This document shows positions 1 to 6,239 of a DNA stretch of 6,304 bases, one piece after another. The stretch's first letter is position 1. The number at the start of each line of letters is the position of its first letter. The translations under genes and the position numbers were made by a program. This stretch comes from Bacillota bacterium (GTDB taxonomy: Bacteria > Bacillota_B > Desulfitobacteriia > Desulfitobacteriales > Desulfitobacteriaceae), in NCBI GenBank assembly GCA_021779415.1, contig JAJYAS010000221.1, positions 1-6,304 on the forward strand. The letters run 5' to 3'. Under the pieces are notes generated by a model. That model had not been told where the DNA came from and searched no databases. It was given only the letters and a program-made list of their open reading frames with translations.

Positions 1-54
1 GTTACATCGTTCAGGGCAGACGGTTCGTGGGTGTTCCAATAAAAGTATCTTCAT
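1..54 (-). CDS. bzaE: 5' end of a further gene, probably B12-binding radical SAM protein (BzaE candidate), truncated by window edge
   Basis: An ATG lies 4 nt after the bzaD stop codon and opens a frame that stays open to the edge of the window (18 codons). The translation is MKILLLEHPRTVCPERCN. The opening basic-hydrophobic run (MKILLL) is the usual first beta strand of a Rossmann-like B12-binding domain at the start of B12-dependent radical SAM proteins, and it resembles the bzaD start (MRVLMIQTP). An AGGGAG ribosome binding site lies inside the last bzaD codons, 12 nt before the ATG, which suggests translational coupling. In characterised operons bzaD is followed by bzaE, the radical SAM enzyme that converts 5-methoxy-6-methylbenzimidazole to 5,6-dimethylbenzimidazole. 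The identity is inferred from position and N-terminal style only. It could be another radical SAM protein. Confidence 0.55.
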   Translation of the reverse strand, partial: MKILLLEHPRTVCPERCN

Positions 55-58
55 TTAA

Positions 59-1381
59 CTACTCAACTCCCTGCCACATGAATACGTTTCTGCATTGCTG
101 AAGTGTTTCCAGCTTGTATCTGAAGGTATTAAACGGTTTGGGGTTGTAATAAGTCGGGTAGAGCAGATCCGTTTCTGCATCGATGACCCCGTTCTCCCTG
201 GCCATCCCTTCGATCACAGTGCCAGGTAGAATGCGAATATTATTCAAAATGATGGTGCCCAGATTCTTTTTTTTACTGTGTAATTCATAAAGTCGCTCAA
301 CAAATTGGATACCTTTTTCACAGGTCTTTTCCGTTTCTCCAGGCACATTGACCATAAAATGATAGACACTGACTACGTCCGTTTGAGCGACCAGATTTGC
401 TGCTTTTAAGATCTGTGCCTCACTAAGATTTTTGCCTAAGACATCCAGCGATTCCTGGCACAGACCGTCTGGGGAGAAGGAAAAACATTCACACCCTGCC
501 CTTTCAAACAGAGCGACGTTCTTTTCATTAAGCTGGTCTTCCCGCATGAACCCGTCCCACCGAATCTTGAGCTTTCGGCGAAGTATCTCCTCACAGATCC
601 CCTCAAGGTGACCGCTGGGAACGTTGAGAACAGGGTCCGTAAAATGAAAACTCTCAATGCCATAGTCTTTGTGCAAAATTTCCATCTCATCCACAACGGA
701 CACGGTCGGGCGACACCGCAATCTCTTCCCTTGAAGTTGTGGATAGACACAATAAGCACAGTTAAGCACACATCCCCGTTTGGCCTCAATCCCAATCGTG
801 GGAACGTAATTGTTAAGTCCTTTATAAAGCGCAGGGTCCAGTAAAAGCCGATTAGCTGGGATATAGTTAGCCATGTCGAAATTAGTTGCGGGCGGTGAAA
901 TTCGAACCTTCAGGCCATCTCTCCGACAGAGCCCGGGCAAAGGCGGTGGATTGTCTATAGAACGGAGAAGAGCTGGTAAGGTTACTTCTGCTTCTCCTAC
1001 AATCCCATAATCAAGTTCCGGTAAATCCAGCATCAGCCGTTCTGGAAAAAGGGAAAAGCCGGTTCCGCCCACAATCAACCAAGCTTGGGGTAGAACAGTG
1101 GCAATCATTCGAACCGTAACAATAAAGGGAGAAATAAGCGAGCTGGTTTTATTGCCCAGTGGATCAATATTACGCAGGGATAACCCAATCCCCTCAGGTT
1201 GGAATGTCAAAAGCCTCTCCTTCAGCGCTCCGTAAGGATCTCTTTCTAGGTTCATGTCCAAGATACTCACCTCATGACCATCGCCTTGAAGGCCACTGGC
1301 TAGGAGGACAATCCCGATAGGATAGACTCTTTCCTGAGAAATATCTTCTACGGAAGGGGTTTGGATCATCAGAACACGCAC
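59..1381 (-). CDS. bzaD: B12-binding-domain radical SAM protein, BzaD-like benzimidazole C-methylating enzyme
   Basis: A 440-aa class B radical SAM protein. Residues 1-145 form a B12-binding-type Rossmann domain with IGLSLRNID (65-73) and VGGTGFS (104-110). There is no DxHxxG motif, as is common in this class. The radical SAM core starts near residue 195 and carries the 4Fe-4S motif CxxxCxxC at C204, C208 and C211 (KRGCVLNCAYCVYP). In the E. limosum pathway BzaD adds the C6 methyl group to 5-methoxybenzimidazole, giving 5-methoxy-6-methylbenzimidazole. The start is a GTG, with GGAG 9 nt upstream inside the last bzaC codons. The next Met (M5, 1369) has no better site. The gene starts 6 nt after the bzaC stop and ends 4 nt before the next start. 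The family is certain. The exact role rests on operon context, and BzaD and BzaE are hard to tell apart from sequence alone. Confidence 0.82.
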   Translation of the reverse strand: MRVLMIQTPSVEDISQERVYPIGIVLLASGLQGDGHEVSILDMNLERDPYGALKERLLTFQPEGIGLSLRNIDPLGNKTSSLISPFIVTVRMIATVLPQAWLIVGGTGFSLFPERLMLDLPELDYGIVGEAEVTLPALLRSIDNPPPLPGLCRRDGLKVRISPPATNFDMANYIPANRLLLDPALYKGLNNYVPTIGIEAKRGCVLNCAYCVYPQLQGKRLRCRPTVSVVDEMEILHKDYGIESFHFTDPVLNVPSGHLEGICEEILRRKLKIRWDGFMREDQLNEKNVALFERAGCECFSFSPDGLCQESLDVLGKNLSEAQILKAANLVAQTDVVSVYHFMVNVPGETEKTCEKGIQFVERLYELHSKKKNLGTIILNNIRILPGTVIEGMARENGVIDAETDLLYPTYYNPKPFNTFRYKLETLQQCRNVFMWQGVE

Positions 1382-1387
1382 GTTAAT

Positions 1388-2926
1388 TCACTCCAATAGC
1401 AACAGGGCAAAATATCTGACGAATTCGCCCTTGTCGCGCAAAATTCGAAGGTTAAGTCCCGCCCGTCGGACGGTTTCATAGACATCGATACCCGCTCCTT
1501 CCATAGAAGGCCTAGCATCCCGTGTATTTTGGCATGTCCCACCTCCGTCGATAGTGTTGGCACAGGTCGAACAAAGAACGCATGGGCCGGCCCAATACGC
1601 AAACGCTTTATGAAAGCCCGCTAAAAAGGCTTCTCTTTCAGCATTCAAAACCCGTATCTGGAACATTTTTCCTGGCGGTTCCCCCTCCAGAAGCAGAGCG
1701 TGTGAAAAATCTCGTAGAACGTCCCTAGTTTTTTGGGGAGAGGGACTATTGGGTGGGCAATGGCCTTGTCCGTACCGATCACAACCAAACTGACAGCGTA
1801 GATCCGTCCAATCAGGAACATGGATTTTTTCCGTAGCAATAGGAAGAACCTCTCCAAATCCCATCGTTTTAATCCTGGCAATTAGACGTGTTCTCTCATC
1901 TAGGTGGAGATTCTCCAGATTCTTTTTGTCTCTCGCGGCAAAAATTAGAGCAGTATCCGTCGCTAAAGGAATGAGCTCGGTTGTGTACAGTTTTGACATG
2001 GCTAATTGTTCCCTGACCCATGTTCCGGAAAAGATCCTGCCATTATAGGTATTAATAAACATGTTTAAATCGAGGAGCGCAGCCTTGGCAGAAAAGTGCT
2101 CGGGGAAAAAGTCATGAACGACTATGATTCCTCCCGGTTTGAGACAATTTGCAGCTCTGTCCAGGATCAGAGGGATCTCTTCTTCTGAATAGGCATGGAT
2201 AATATTTGAGAGAATGACAAGGTCAAACCCTCCCTTAGCTACGGTCCAAGGTTCCAAAATGTTGGTTGGTATGTAGGATACCCGTTTTTCATACCCCTTC
2301 TTCTCCATCAATTCCCGTGTATAGTTGATGACTTCCTGAATGTCCACTAAAGTTGCCGAAAGATTAGGGAAATTCTCCAAAAAACCACTGGCAATCGCTC
2401 CAGAGCCTGTTCCTACATCAAGTAGCTCTCCCTTTAGCTCAAGTCCCTCAAAAAAGGGTAGAATCTGCTCTACTTTAGTTCTGGCTACATTATCCATAGC
2501 GTTGATATACTTACGAATCCGCTGGGCTAACTGTTCTGGACCCTCCTCTTCGACTGGAAAATTCACCCTACCTCCGGCCTTAAGGCACTCGGCAAGGTCC
2601 TGCCACCCTTCCCGTAGGCCTTTTCGCCAGAGAATTGAGTCTCCTTGGTACTCACTCTTGCCCACTACAAGATAGTCACTGGCCAATTTGGTATTATAAT
2701 AACGTTCACCACCTCGTACCACGAGACCCATGGCACCAATTGTCTGAAGAAAACGCTCCAGACCAGACGGAGGCATATCCAGTGCCACAGCTATCTCGGC
2801 AGTGGTCATACCTTCAGTCTCAAGCAAAGTAAAAATGTTCAACTCTACTCCCACAAACAGCACCTCGGAAAACCAGTACCCTGTTGCCAGATTTTCTAGG
2901 TACTGAGGGCCTGAATCGGCCCTCAA
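1388..2926 (-). CDS. bzaC: SAM-dependent O-methyltransferase (BzaC-like) fused to a C-terminal DUF2284 metal-binding domain
   Basis: A 512-aa two-domain protein. Residues 10-90 resemble the winged-helix dimerisation domain of acetylserotonin/COMT-type O-methyltransferases (TTAEIAVALDMPPSGLERFL). Residues 130-335 are the SAM fold: motif I LLDVGTGSG (168-176), acidic D195, NIIHAYSEEE with H244 at the usual catalytic-base position, and LKPGG (262-266). BzaC O-methylates 5-hydroxybenzimidazole to 5-methoxybenzimidazole in E. limosum. Residues 342-500 are a DUF2284-type domain with seven cysteines: C378, C382 and C390 (then CPPNSP), and C449, C452, C455 and C465, followed by ARPSMEGAGIDVYET. This pattern suggests a metal or Fe-S site. 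The start is a TTG overlapping the upstream TGA stop (TTGA). No Met occurs before residue 40, and starting there would remove much of the dimerisation domain. The methyltransferase role is fairly secure from context. The role of the fused domain is unknown. Confidence 0.8.
   Translation of the reverse strand: MRADSGPQYLENLATGYWFSEVLFVGVELNIFTLLETEGMTTAEIAVALDMPPSGLERFLQTIGAMGLVVRGGERYYNTKLASDYLVVGKSEYQGDSILWRKGLREGWQDLAECLKAGGRVNFPVEEEGPEQLAQRIRKYINAMDNVARTKVEQILPFFEGLELKGELLDVGTGSGAIASGFLENFPNLSATLVDIQEVINYTRELMEKKGYEKRVSYIPTNILEPWTVAKGGFDLVILSNIIHAYSEEEIPLILDRAANCLKPGGIIVVHDFFPEHFSAKAALLDLNMFINTYNGRIFSGTWVREQLAMSKLYTTELIPLATDTALIFAARDKKNLENLHLDERTRLIARIKTMGFGEVLPIATEKIHVPDWTDLRCQFGCDRYGQGHCPPNSPSPQKTRDVLRDFSHALLLEGEPPGKMFQIRVLNAEREAFLAGFHKAFAYWAGPCVLCSTCANTIDGGGTCQNTRDARPSMEGAGIDVYETVRRAGLNLRILRDKGEFVRYFALLLLE
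2904..2925 (-). promoter_or_regulatory. Hairpin at the bzaC start codon and purE-like stop codon
   Basis: A perfect 8-bp inverted repeat (TGAGGGCC / GGCCCTCA, 6-nt loop) begins within the TTG start of the methyltransferase gene and includes the TGA stop of the preceding gene. In the mRNA the start codon would be partly buried in a GC-rich stem next to a closely spaced GAAGGA ribosome binding site. A ribosome finishing the upstream gene would open it, so this looks like a coupling device. No U-run follows, so it is not a terminator. The structure is seen in the sequence. The function is inferred, and a coding coincidence is possible. Confidence 0.45.
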
Positions 2927-3423
2927 TTTCCTTCACTTAAGCGCTTCTGCAGCGCTTTATCCTTCGCCTCGATGTCCTGAAGCATCTGCGTTCGATAGTC
3001 TTTAATCCTAATACTCAAGGCACTATCTTGGCACATTAATATCTGCACTGAAAGCAACGCCGCATTCCTTGCAGCACCGATACCTACGGTCGCAACCGGA
3101 ATTCCCGGGGGCATTTGCACGATGGAATAAAGGGCGTCTATTCCTTCCATTGCACCACTGCTAATCGGAACGCCAATCACAGGTAAAATCGTTGCTCCCG
3201 CTACTATTCCCGGCAAATGTGCAGCTAAACCTGCTGCCGCGATAATGAGTTTTCCACCTTGGACTTCAAAACCTTTCACCCACTCGACAGTCCGTTTCAA
3301 TGTCCTTTGGGGGGAAGAAATTACAACTTCAAAAGAAACTTCAAATTGGCGAAGAATTTGCAAAGCTTCCTCCATGATTTTGTAATCTGAGTCACTTCCC
3401 ATAATGATCCCAATCTGGCTCAT
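2923..3423 (-). CDS. PurE-family (N5-CAIR mutase/AIR carboxylase-like) protein with catalytic His replaced by Gln
   Basis: A 166-aa protein covering the whole class I PurE fold: IIMGSDSD (6-13), PQRT (38-41), AAHLPG (67-72), LPVIGVP (80-86) and SIVQMPPGIPVATVGIG (100-116). PurE normally interconverts N5-CAIR and CAIR in purine synthesis. Aligned without gaps to E. coli PurE (from memory), the SAHRTP loop reads SPQRTL, so catalytic His45 is Gln39 while the following Arg is kept. AGAGGAAHLPG reads AAAGLAAHLPG, with His75 kept as H69. The KAGAANA loop is two residues shorter (AARNA). Ordinary mutase activity is therefore doubtful. AIR is the precursor used by BzaA/BzaB, so an AIR/CAIR-handling role is plausible but untested. 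The ATG has a strong AAGGAGG overlapping the bzaB stop. An upstream in-frame ATG (3477) lies inside bzaB and has no such site. Automated pipelines will probably call this purE. Confidence 0.83.
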   Translation of the reverse strand: MSQIGIIMGSDSDYKIMEEALQILRQFEVSFEVVISSPQRTLKRTVEWVKGFEVQGGKLIIAAAGLAAHLPGIVAGATILPVIGVPISSGAMEGIDALYSIVQMPPGIPVATVGIGAARNAALLSVQILMCQDSALSIRIKDYRTQMLQDIEAKDKALQKRLSEGN

Positions 3424-3430
3424 ATTATTT

Positions 3431-3442
3431 TCTCCCTCCTTA
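3431..3442 (-). promoter_or_regulatory. Strong ribosome binding site overlapping bzaB stop codon
   Basis: The minus strand reads TAAGGAGGGAG, so the bzaB stop TAA is shared with an AAGGAGG Shine-Dalgarno sequence. The purE-like ATG follows 11 nt after AAGGAGG, or 8 nt after the alternative GGGAG. This fixes the start at 3423 rather than at the longer in-frame ATG and suggests translational coupling to bzaB. Confidence 0.75.
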
Positions 3443-4738
3443 GCAAGTACCACCCGTTTTTCCAAGGTGTTCCCCAACTAATTTCATAGCACAGAAACCA
3501 CCACACATAGAACAGGCTTCTGCCCCCTCCTCGTTACGCTCTCCTCGGATCCTCCGAGCCGTTGGGGGATCGATTGACAGTTCAATTTGTTTGTCCCAAT
3601 CTAAGGCTTTACGAGCATGCGCCATGGCTAAGTCCCATTCCCGTGCACCCTTTACTCTATTAACTATATCTGCGGCATGCGTGGCAATGCGCGTAGCAAT
3701 TACCCCGGCGTGTACATCTTCTGCAGTTGGTAACCTAAGGTGTTCCGCTGGAGTGACATAGCAAATGAAGTTTGCACCAGCTATAGCTGCGGCTGTAGCA
3801 CCGATGGCTCCTGTAATATGGTCATAACCCGGAGCAATATCCGTGACCAAATTACCAAGTATATAGTACGGAACATGATGACAAAGCTGTTTTTGGAGCA
3901 AAATCGTTGCTGGGATTTGATCTACAGGTACATGGCCCGGGCCTTCTACCATAACTTGAACGCCAGCTTCCAGCGCCCGTTGCACCAATTCTCCAGCCAC
4001 AATCACTCCTTGGACTTGGGCGCGGTCAAGAGAATCTTCAATACAACCGGGTCGAATCGCATCTCCAACACTAAGCGTTACATCATATTTTTTACAAATC
4101 TCGAGTACACGATCGAATTGAGTATAGAGCGGATTCTCTTGCTCATGGTGGAACATCCAGCCCGTTAAAAAGGCCCCTCCACGACTCACAATATCTGTGA
4201 TTCGTCCTTGATTTTTTAACCTTTCCACGATAGACATGTTTAAAGCAGCATGAATGGCCATAAAATCAATGCCACGCTCTGCTTGGCGTTCAATCATTTC
4301 GAACAAATCTTCTGCTGTCATACCGACAACACTTCCGTGCTTAGCAATACTTTCCATTCCTGTTTGATAGGTTGGAACAGAACCAACAGGTAATGTGAAC
4401 GTATCAAGTACTTGACGGTGGAAGGCATCAACATCTCCGCCAATGCTCAATTCCATAATCGTATCCGCACCAGCCGCTACTGCGACCCTTATTTTATGGA
4501 GCTCATCCGAGAAGTCCACACAATCCGGCGACGTCCCGATGTTGGCATTTACTTTGGTGCGGAGTCCTTCCCCTACCGCGATCGCGACCGAGTTCTTGCG
4601 TTGTTTGTTCTTTAAGATGACTACCCGACCCCGCGCTACTTTCTCACATAACTCTTCCGCGGTTAACCCTTCAACTTTAGCTAATCTTTCTACCTCAGGA
4701 GTAATAATTCCTTGTCTCGCTTTAATAAGTTGTGTCAT
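3440..4738 (-). CDS. bzaB: ThiC-family 5-hydroxybenzimidazole synthase subunit BzaB
   Basis: A 432-aa short-form ThiC-family radical SAM protein lacking the long N-terminal extension of proteobacterial ThiC. It has the zinc-site histidines in EGPGH (H269) and AEHLRLP (H333), the conserved ICYVTP (C326), RPGC (229-232), and a C-terminal 4Fe-4S motif at C409, C412 and C416 (CSMCGGFC, CX2CX3C). ThiC converts AIR to HMP-P. The BzaA/BzaB pair converts AIR to 5-hydroxybenzimidazole. It is the more ThiC-like of the two paralogs and keeps Glu265 before GPGH. The ATG at 4738 is chosen because GGAGAG lies 6 nt upstream. The longer frame to 4795 adds 19 poorly supported residues and no comparable site. 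Standing after bzaA matches the known bzaA-bzaB order. A true thiC or a single-protein BzaF cannot be fully excluded from sequence alone. Confidence 0.78.
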   Translation of the reverse strand: MTQLIKARQGIITPEVERLAKVEGLTAEELCEKVARGRVVILKNKQRKNSVAIAVGEGLRTKVNANIGTSPDCVDFSDELHKIRVAVAAGADTIMELSIGGDVDAFHRQVLDTFTLPVGSVPTYQTGMESIAKHGSVVGMTAEDLFEMIERQAERGIDFMAIHAALNMSIVERLKNQGRITDIVSRGGAFLTGWMFHHEQENPLYTQFDRVLEICKKYDVTLSVGDAIRPGCIEDSLDRAQVQGVIVAGELVQRALEAGVQVMVEGPGHVPVDQIPATILLQKQLCHHVPYYILGNLVTDIAPGYDHITGAIGATAAAIAGANFICYVTPAEHLRLPTAEDVHAGVIATRIATHAADIVNRVKGAREWDLAMAHARKALDWDKQIELSIDPPTARRIRGERNEEGAEACSMCGGFCAMKLVGEHLGKTGGTC

Positions 4739-4744
4739 TTGAAT

Positions 4745-4750
4745 CTCTCC
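4745..4750 (-). promoter_or_regulatory. Ribosome binding site deciding the bzaB start
   Basis: GGAGAG on the minus strand lies 6 nt before the ATG at 4738, which is ideal spacing. It supports the shorter protein over the in-frame ATG at 4795. Confidence 0.7.
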
Positions 4751-4816
4751 ATTCTGAAAATATTTATTCTTTATGCACACCTCTGCTCCTGCCAATGTGC
4801 TATGTGCGTTATTCTA

Positions 4817-4844
4817 ACCTCGGACTTCGCACCTCGCCCCTCGC
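4817..4844 (-). repeat. Period-7 degenerate tandem repeat in the bzaA-bzaB gap
   Basis: Immediately after the bzaA stop codon, the minus strand holds four consecutive 7-nt units: GCGAGGG, GCGAGGT, GCGAAGT and CCGAGGT (consensus GCGAGGT). It fills the start of the only sizeable gap inside the operon (107 nt). The rest of that gap is AT-rich, has the bzaB ribosome binding site at its end, and shows no clear terminator. The repeat units are purine-rich on the mRNA strand and would keep the RNA largely unstructured. Its function is unknown. It may be a simple slippage-prone intergenic repeat. Confidence 0.7.
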
Positions 4845-4845
4845 T

Positions 4846-6132
4846 TTAGCACTCCCACGGTAGTTCTTGAAAGTACTCACCGGCAACTGTCATAGCGCAA
4901 CCCTTTTCACATTTTTTGCAGAATGTTTTTTCGCTCGAGTGGAAATCTGTAAGCCTTTCCTGATCTAACGCTAACGTTTTCTGGGTTTTTAGATTCTGAT
5001 CCCGTCTTGCTTGACTCATTTTCCTGTCCCAGTTCTCTGCTTCGGGATACCCTTTTGCAAGATCGGCCACGTGAGCTGCAATACGTGAAGCCACTACTCC
5101 CCGATAAACATCCTGCGCATTTGGCAAACCTATATGTTCAGCCGGTGTGACGTAGCAGAGCAGGTCTGCTCCGGCAGAACCTGCCATGGCTCCACCAATA
5201 GCGGCCGTGATTTCGTCATAGCCTGGTGCTATATCCGTTGATACCGGACCGAAGACAAAATATGGAGCACCTTCACATACCTGTTTTTCTAACTGAATGG
5301 TCGCAGCAATTTGATTTGGCGGAGTGTGACCGGGTCCCTTAATCATGATTTGAACTCCTGCTTGTCTGCTACGCTTAACCAACTCGCCTAAAATTACGAG
5401 TTCTTCGACCTGCGAGCGACACATTGAATCAGCACCTGCACCTGGTCGCATAGCATCTGCCAAGCTTAAGGTAACCTCGTATTTTTCAGCAATTTCAAGG
5501 ATGCGGTCAAACATTGAGTACAAGAAATTTTCCTTGCCATGATAAAGCATCCAGCCCATTAGTAAGGACCCGCCTCGGCTCACGAGATTAAGTACTCGCT
5601 GATCATCTTTGGCCGTTTTCAATAATCCAGAATGCAAGGCACAATGCAAACCCATGAAATCCACTCCATCAGCAGCTTGACGTTCCAGCACCTGAAAAAA
5701 GTCTTCTGGTTCAAGTGCTAAAGCTGAACCTTTCGTGCGGACAGCTTCTGCAAAGGCCTGATAAATGGGCAGCGTTCCAACAGGTAACGATACTCTTTCA
5801 ATAATGGCTCTCCTCGCTTCATCCATATCACCCGCAGTACTCAAATCCATAATGGCATGAGTACCTGCCCTTATAGCCTCATCTACTTTAAAGAGTTCAT
5901 CAACCAACCGATCCTCGTCAGTTGCAAGACCCAGACTAGCACTAACTTTGGTACTTAGGCCTAGACCAAACCCTCGTGGTTTTTGGGGCTGATGACGATT
6001 GTTATAGGGTATAACAATCTGACCGGTTCCAACCCGTTCCATAAGAAGTCGGACGTTCATGTTTTCATTTTGTGCAATCCTTGTGAACAATGGGATTTCT
6101 TGACCCTTTTGGGCCATTTCCATTAATGTCAA
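4846..6132 (-). CDS. bzaA: ThiC-family 5-hydroxybenzimidazole synthase subunit BzaA
   Basis: A 428-aa ThiC-family radical SAM protein, the first gene of the operon. It aligns with the downstream BzaB almost without gaps: GPGH (H269), AEHIGLP (H333), LCYVTP (C326) and TDIAPGYDEITAAIGG (299-314) sit at the same residue numbers. The C-terminal cluster motif is CKKCEKGC (C405, C408, C412; CX2CX3C). It departs from ThiC in several places: KGPGHTPPN instead of EGPGHVP, and RPGAGADSM instead of RPGS/C. This fits a subunit specialised away from thiamin synthesis. BzaA and BzaB together make 5-hydroxybenzimidazole from AIR in E. limosum. The start is most likely the TTG at 6132, with AAGGGAAG 11 nt upstream. 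ATG codons at 6123 and 6117 are alternatives that would shorten it by 3 or 5 residues but lie further from that site. Expression is probably controlled by the upstream riboswitch and terminator. Confidence 0.83.
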   Translation of the reverse strand: MTLMEMAQKGQEIPLFTRIAQNENMNVRLLMERVGTGQIVIPYNNRHQPQKPRGFGLGLSTKVSASLGLATDEDRLVDELFKVDEAIRAGTHAIMDLSTAGDMDEARRAIIERVSLPVGTLPIYQAFAEAVRTKGSALALEPEDFFQVLERQAADGVDFMGLHCALHSGLLKTAKDDQRVLNLVSRGGSLLMGWMLYHGKENFLYSMFDRILEIAEKYEVTLSLADAMRPGAGADSMCRSQVEELVILGELVKRSRQAGVQIMIKGPGHTPPNQIAATIQLEKQVCEGAPYFVFGPVSTDIAPGYDEITAAIGGAMAGSAGADLLCYVTPAEHIGLPNAQDVYRGVVASRIAAHVADLAKGYPEAENWDRKMSQARRDQNLKTQKTLALDQERLTDFHSSEKTFCKKCEKGCAMTVAGEYFQELPWEC

Positions 6133-6143
6133 AATAACTCACA

Positions 6144-6151
6144 CTTCCCTT
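6144..6151 (-). promoter_or_regulatory. Ribosome binding site for bzaA
   Basis: AAGGGAAG on the minus strand lies 11 nt before the TTG at 6132. It is the only good Shine-Dalgarno match close enough to any candidate start. It is about 20 nt from the first ATG, which favours the TTG. Confidence 0.55.
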
Positions 6152-6194
6152 CACTATTTGTCGTATTACCTTGAAAGGAACCTTCCGGGGTGGT

Positions 6195-6239
6195 AAAAAA
6201 TAAAAAAAGTCTCTAATCACAACGTGACTAGAGACTTTT
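6195..6239 (-). terminator. Intrinsic terminator in the bza leader (probable riboswitch expression platform)
   Basis: On the minus strand, AAAAGTCTCTAGTCAC and GTGATTAGAGACTTTT form a 16-bp stem with a 3-nt loop. A run of seven U (including the end of the stem), an A and six more U follow. The single imperfect pair is G-U in minus-strand RNA but A-C in plus-strand RNA, so the structure is built for the minus strand. It sits between the presumed B12 aptamer and bzaA, so it would stop transcription before the operon. A possible competing hairpin pairs GAGATT (6244-6249) with AGTCTC of the terminator's 5' arm (6231-6236, 7-nt loop). It is weaker, and the true antiterminator may lie partly outside the window. 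Confidence 0.85.

Noticed and set aside
436..795. Minus-strand out-of-frame open frames within bzaD and bzaC (also 1369-1602 and 1645-1881)
   Set aside because: They overlap conserved coding sequence in another frame, and their translations look like frame-shifted versions with no recognisable domain.
3424..3477. An 18-residue extension of the PurE-like protein inside bzaB
   Set aside because: AAGGAGG directly precedes the ATG at 3423, and PurE proteins begin just before the IIMGSDSD strand. The extension looks like read-back into bzaB.
3740..4168. Plus-strand open frame of 142 codons, and other plus-strand frames at 608-844, 2340-2899 and 4412-4742
   Set aside because: All lie opposite well-supported conserved genes, show no family-like motifs, and have no promoter or ribosome binding context.
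4739..4795. A 19-residue N-terminal extension of BzaB from an upstream ATG
   Set aside because: No good ribosome binding site for it. GGAGAG lies 6 nt before the ATG at 4738, and the shorter form begins like short-form ThiC proteins.
3440..6132. Reading the two ThiC homologs as a thiamin (HMP-P) operon
   Set aside because: Two tandem paralogs with methyltransferase and B12-type radical SAM genes and a probable B12 leader fit cobamide ligand synthesis. No other thiamin gene is present and no TPP riboswitch motif was seen.
6172..6190. Small palindromic stretch GGAAGGTTCC after the terminator
   Set aside because: Too short and weak to stand out from chance. It has no U-run and no clear link to the bzaA start.
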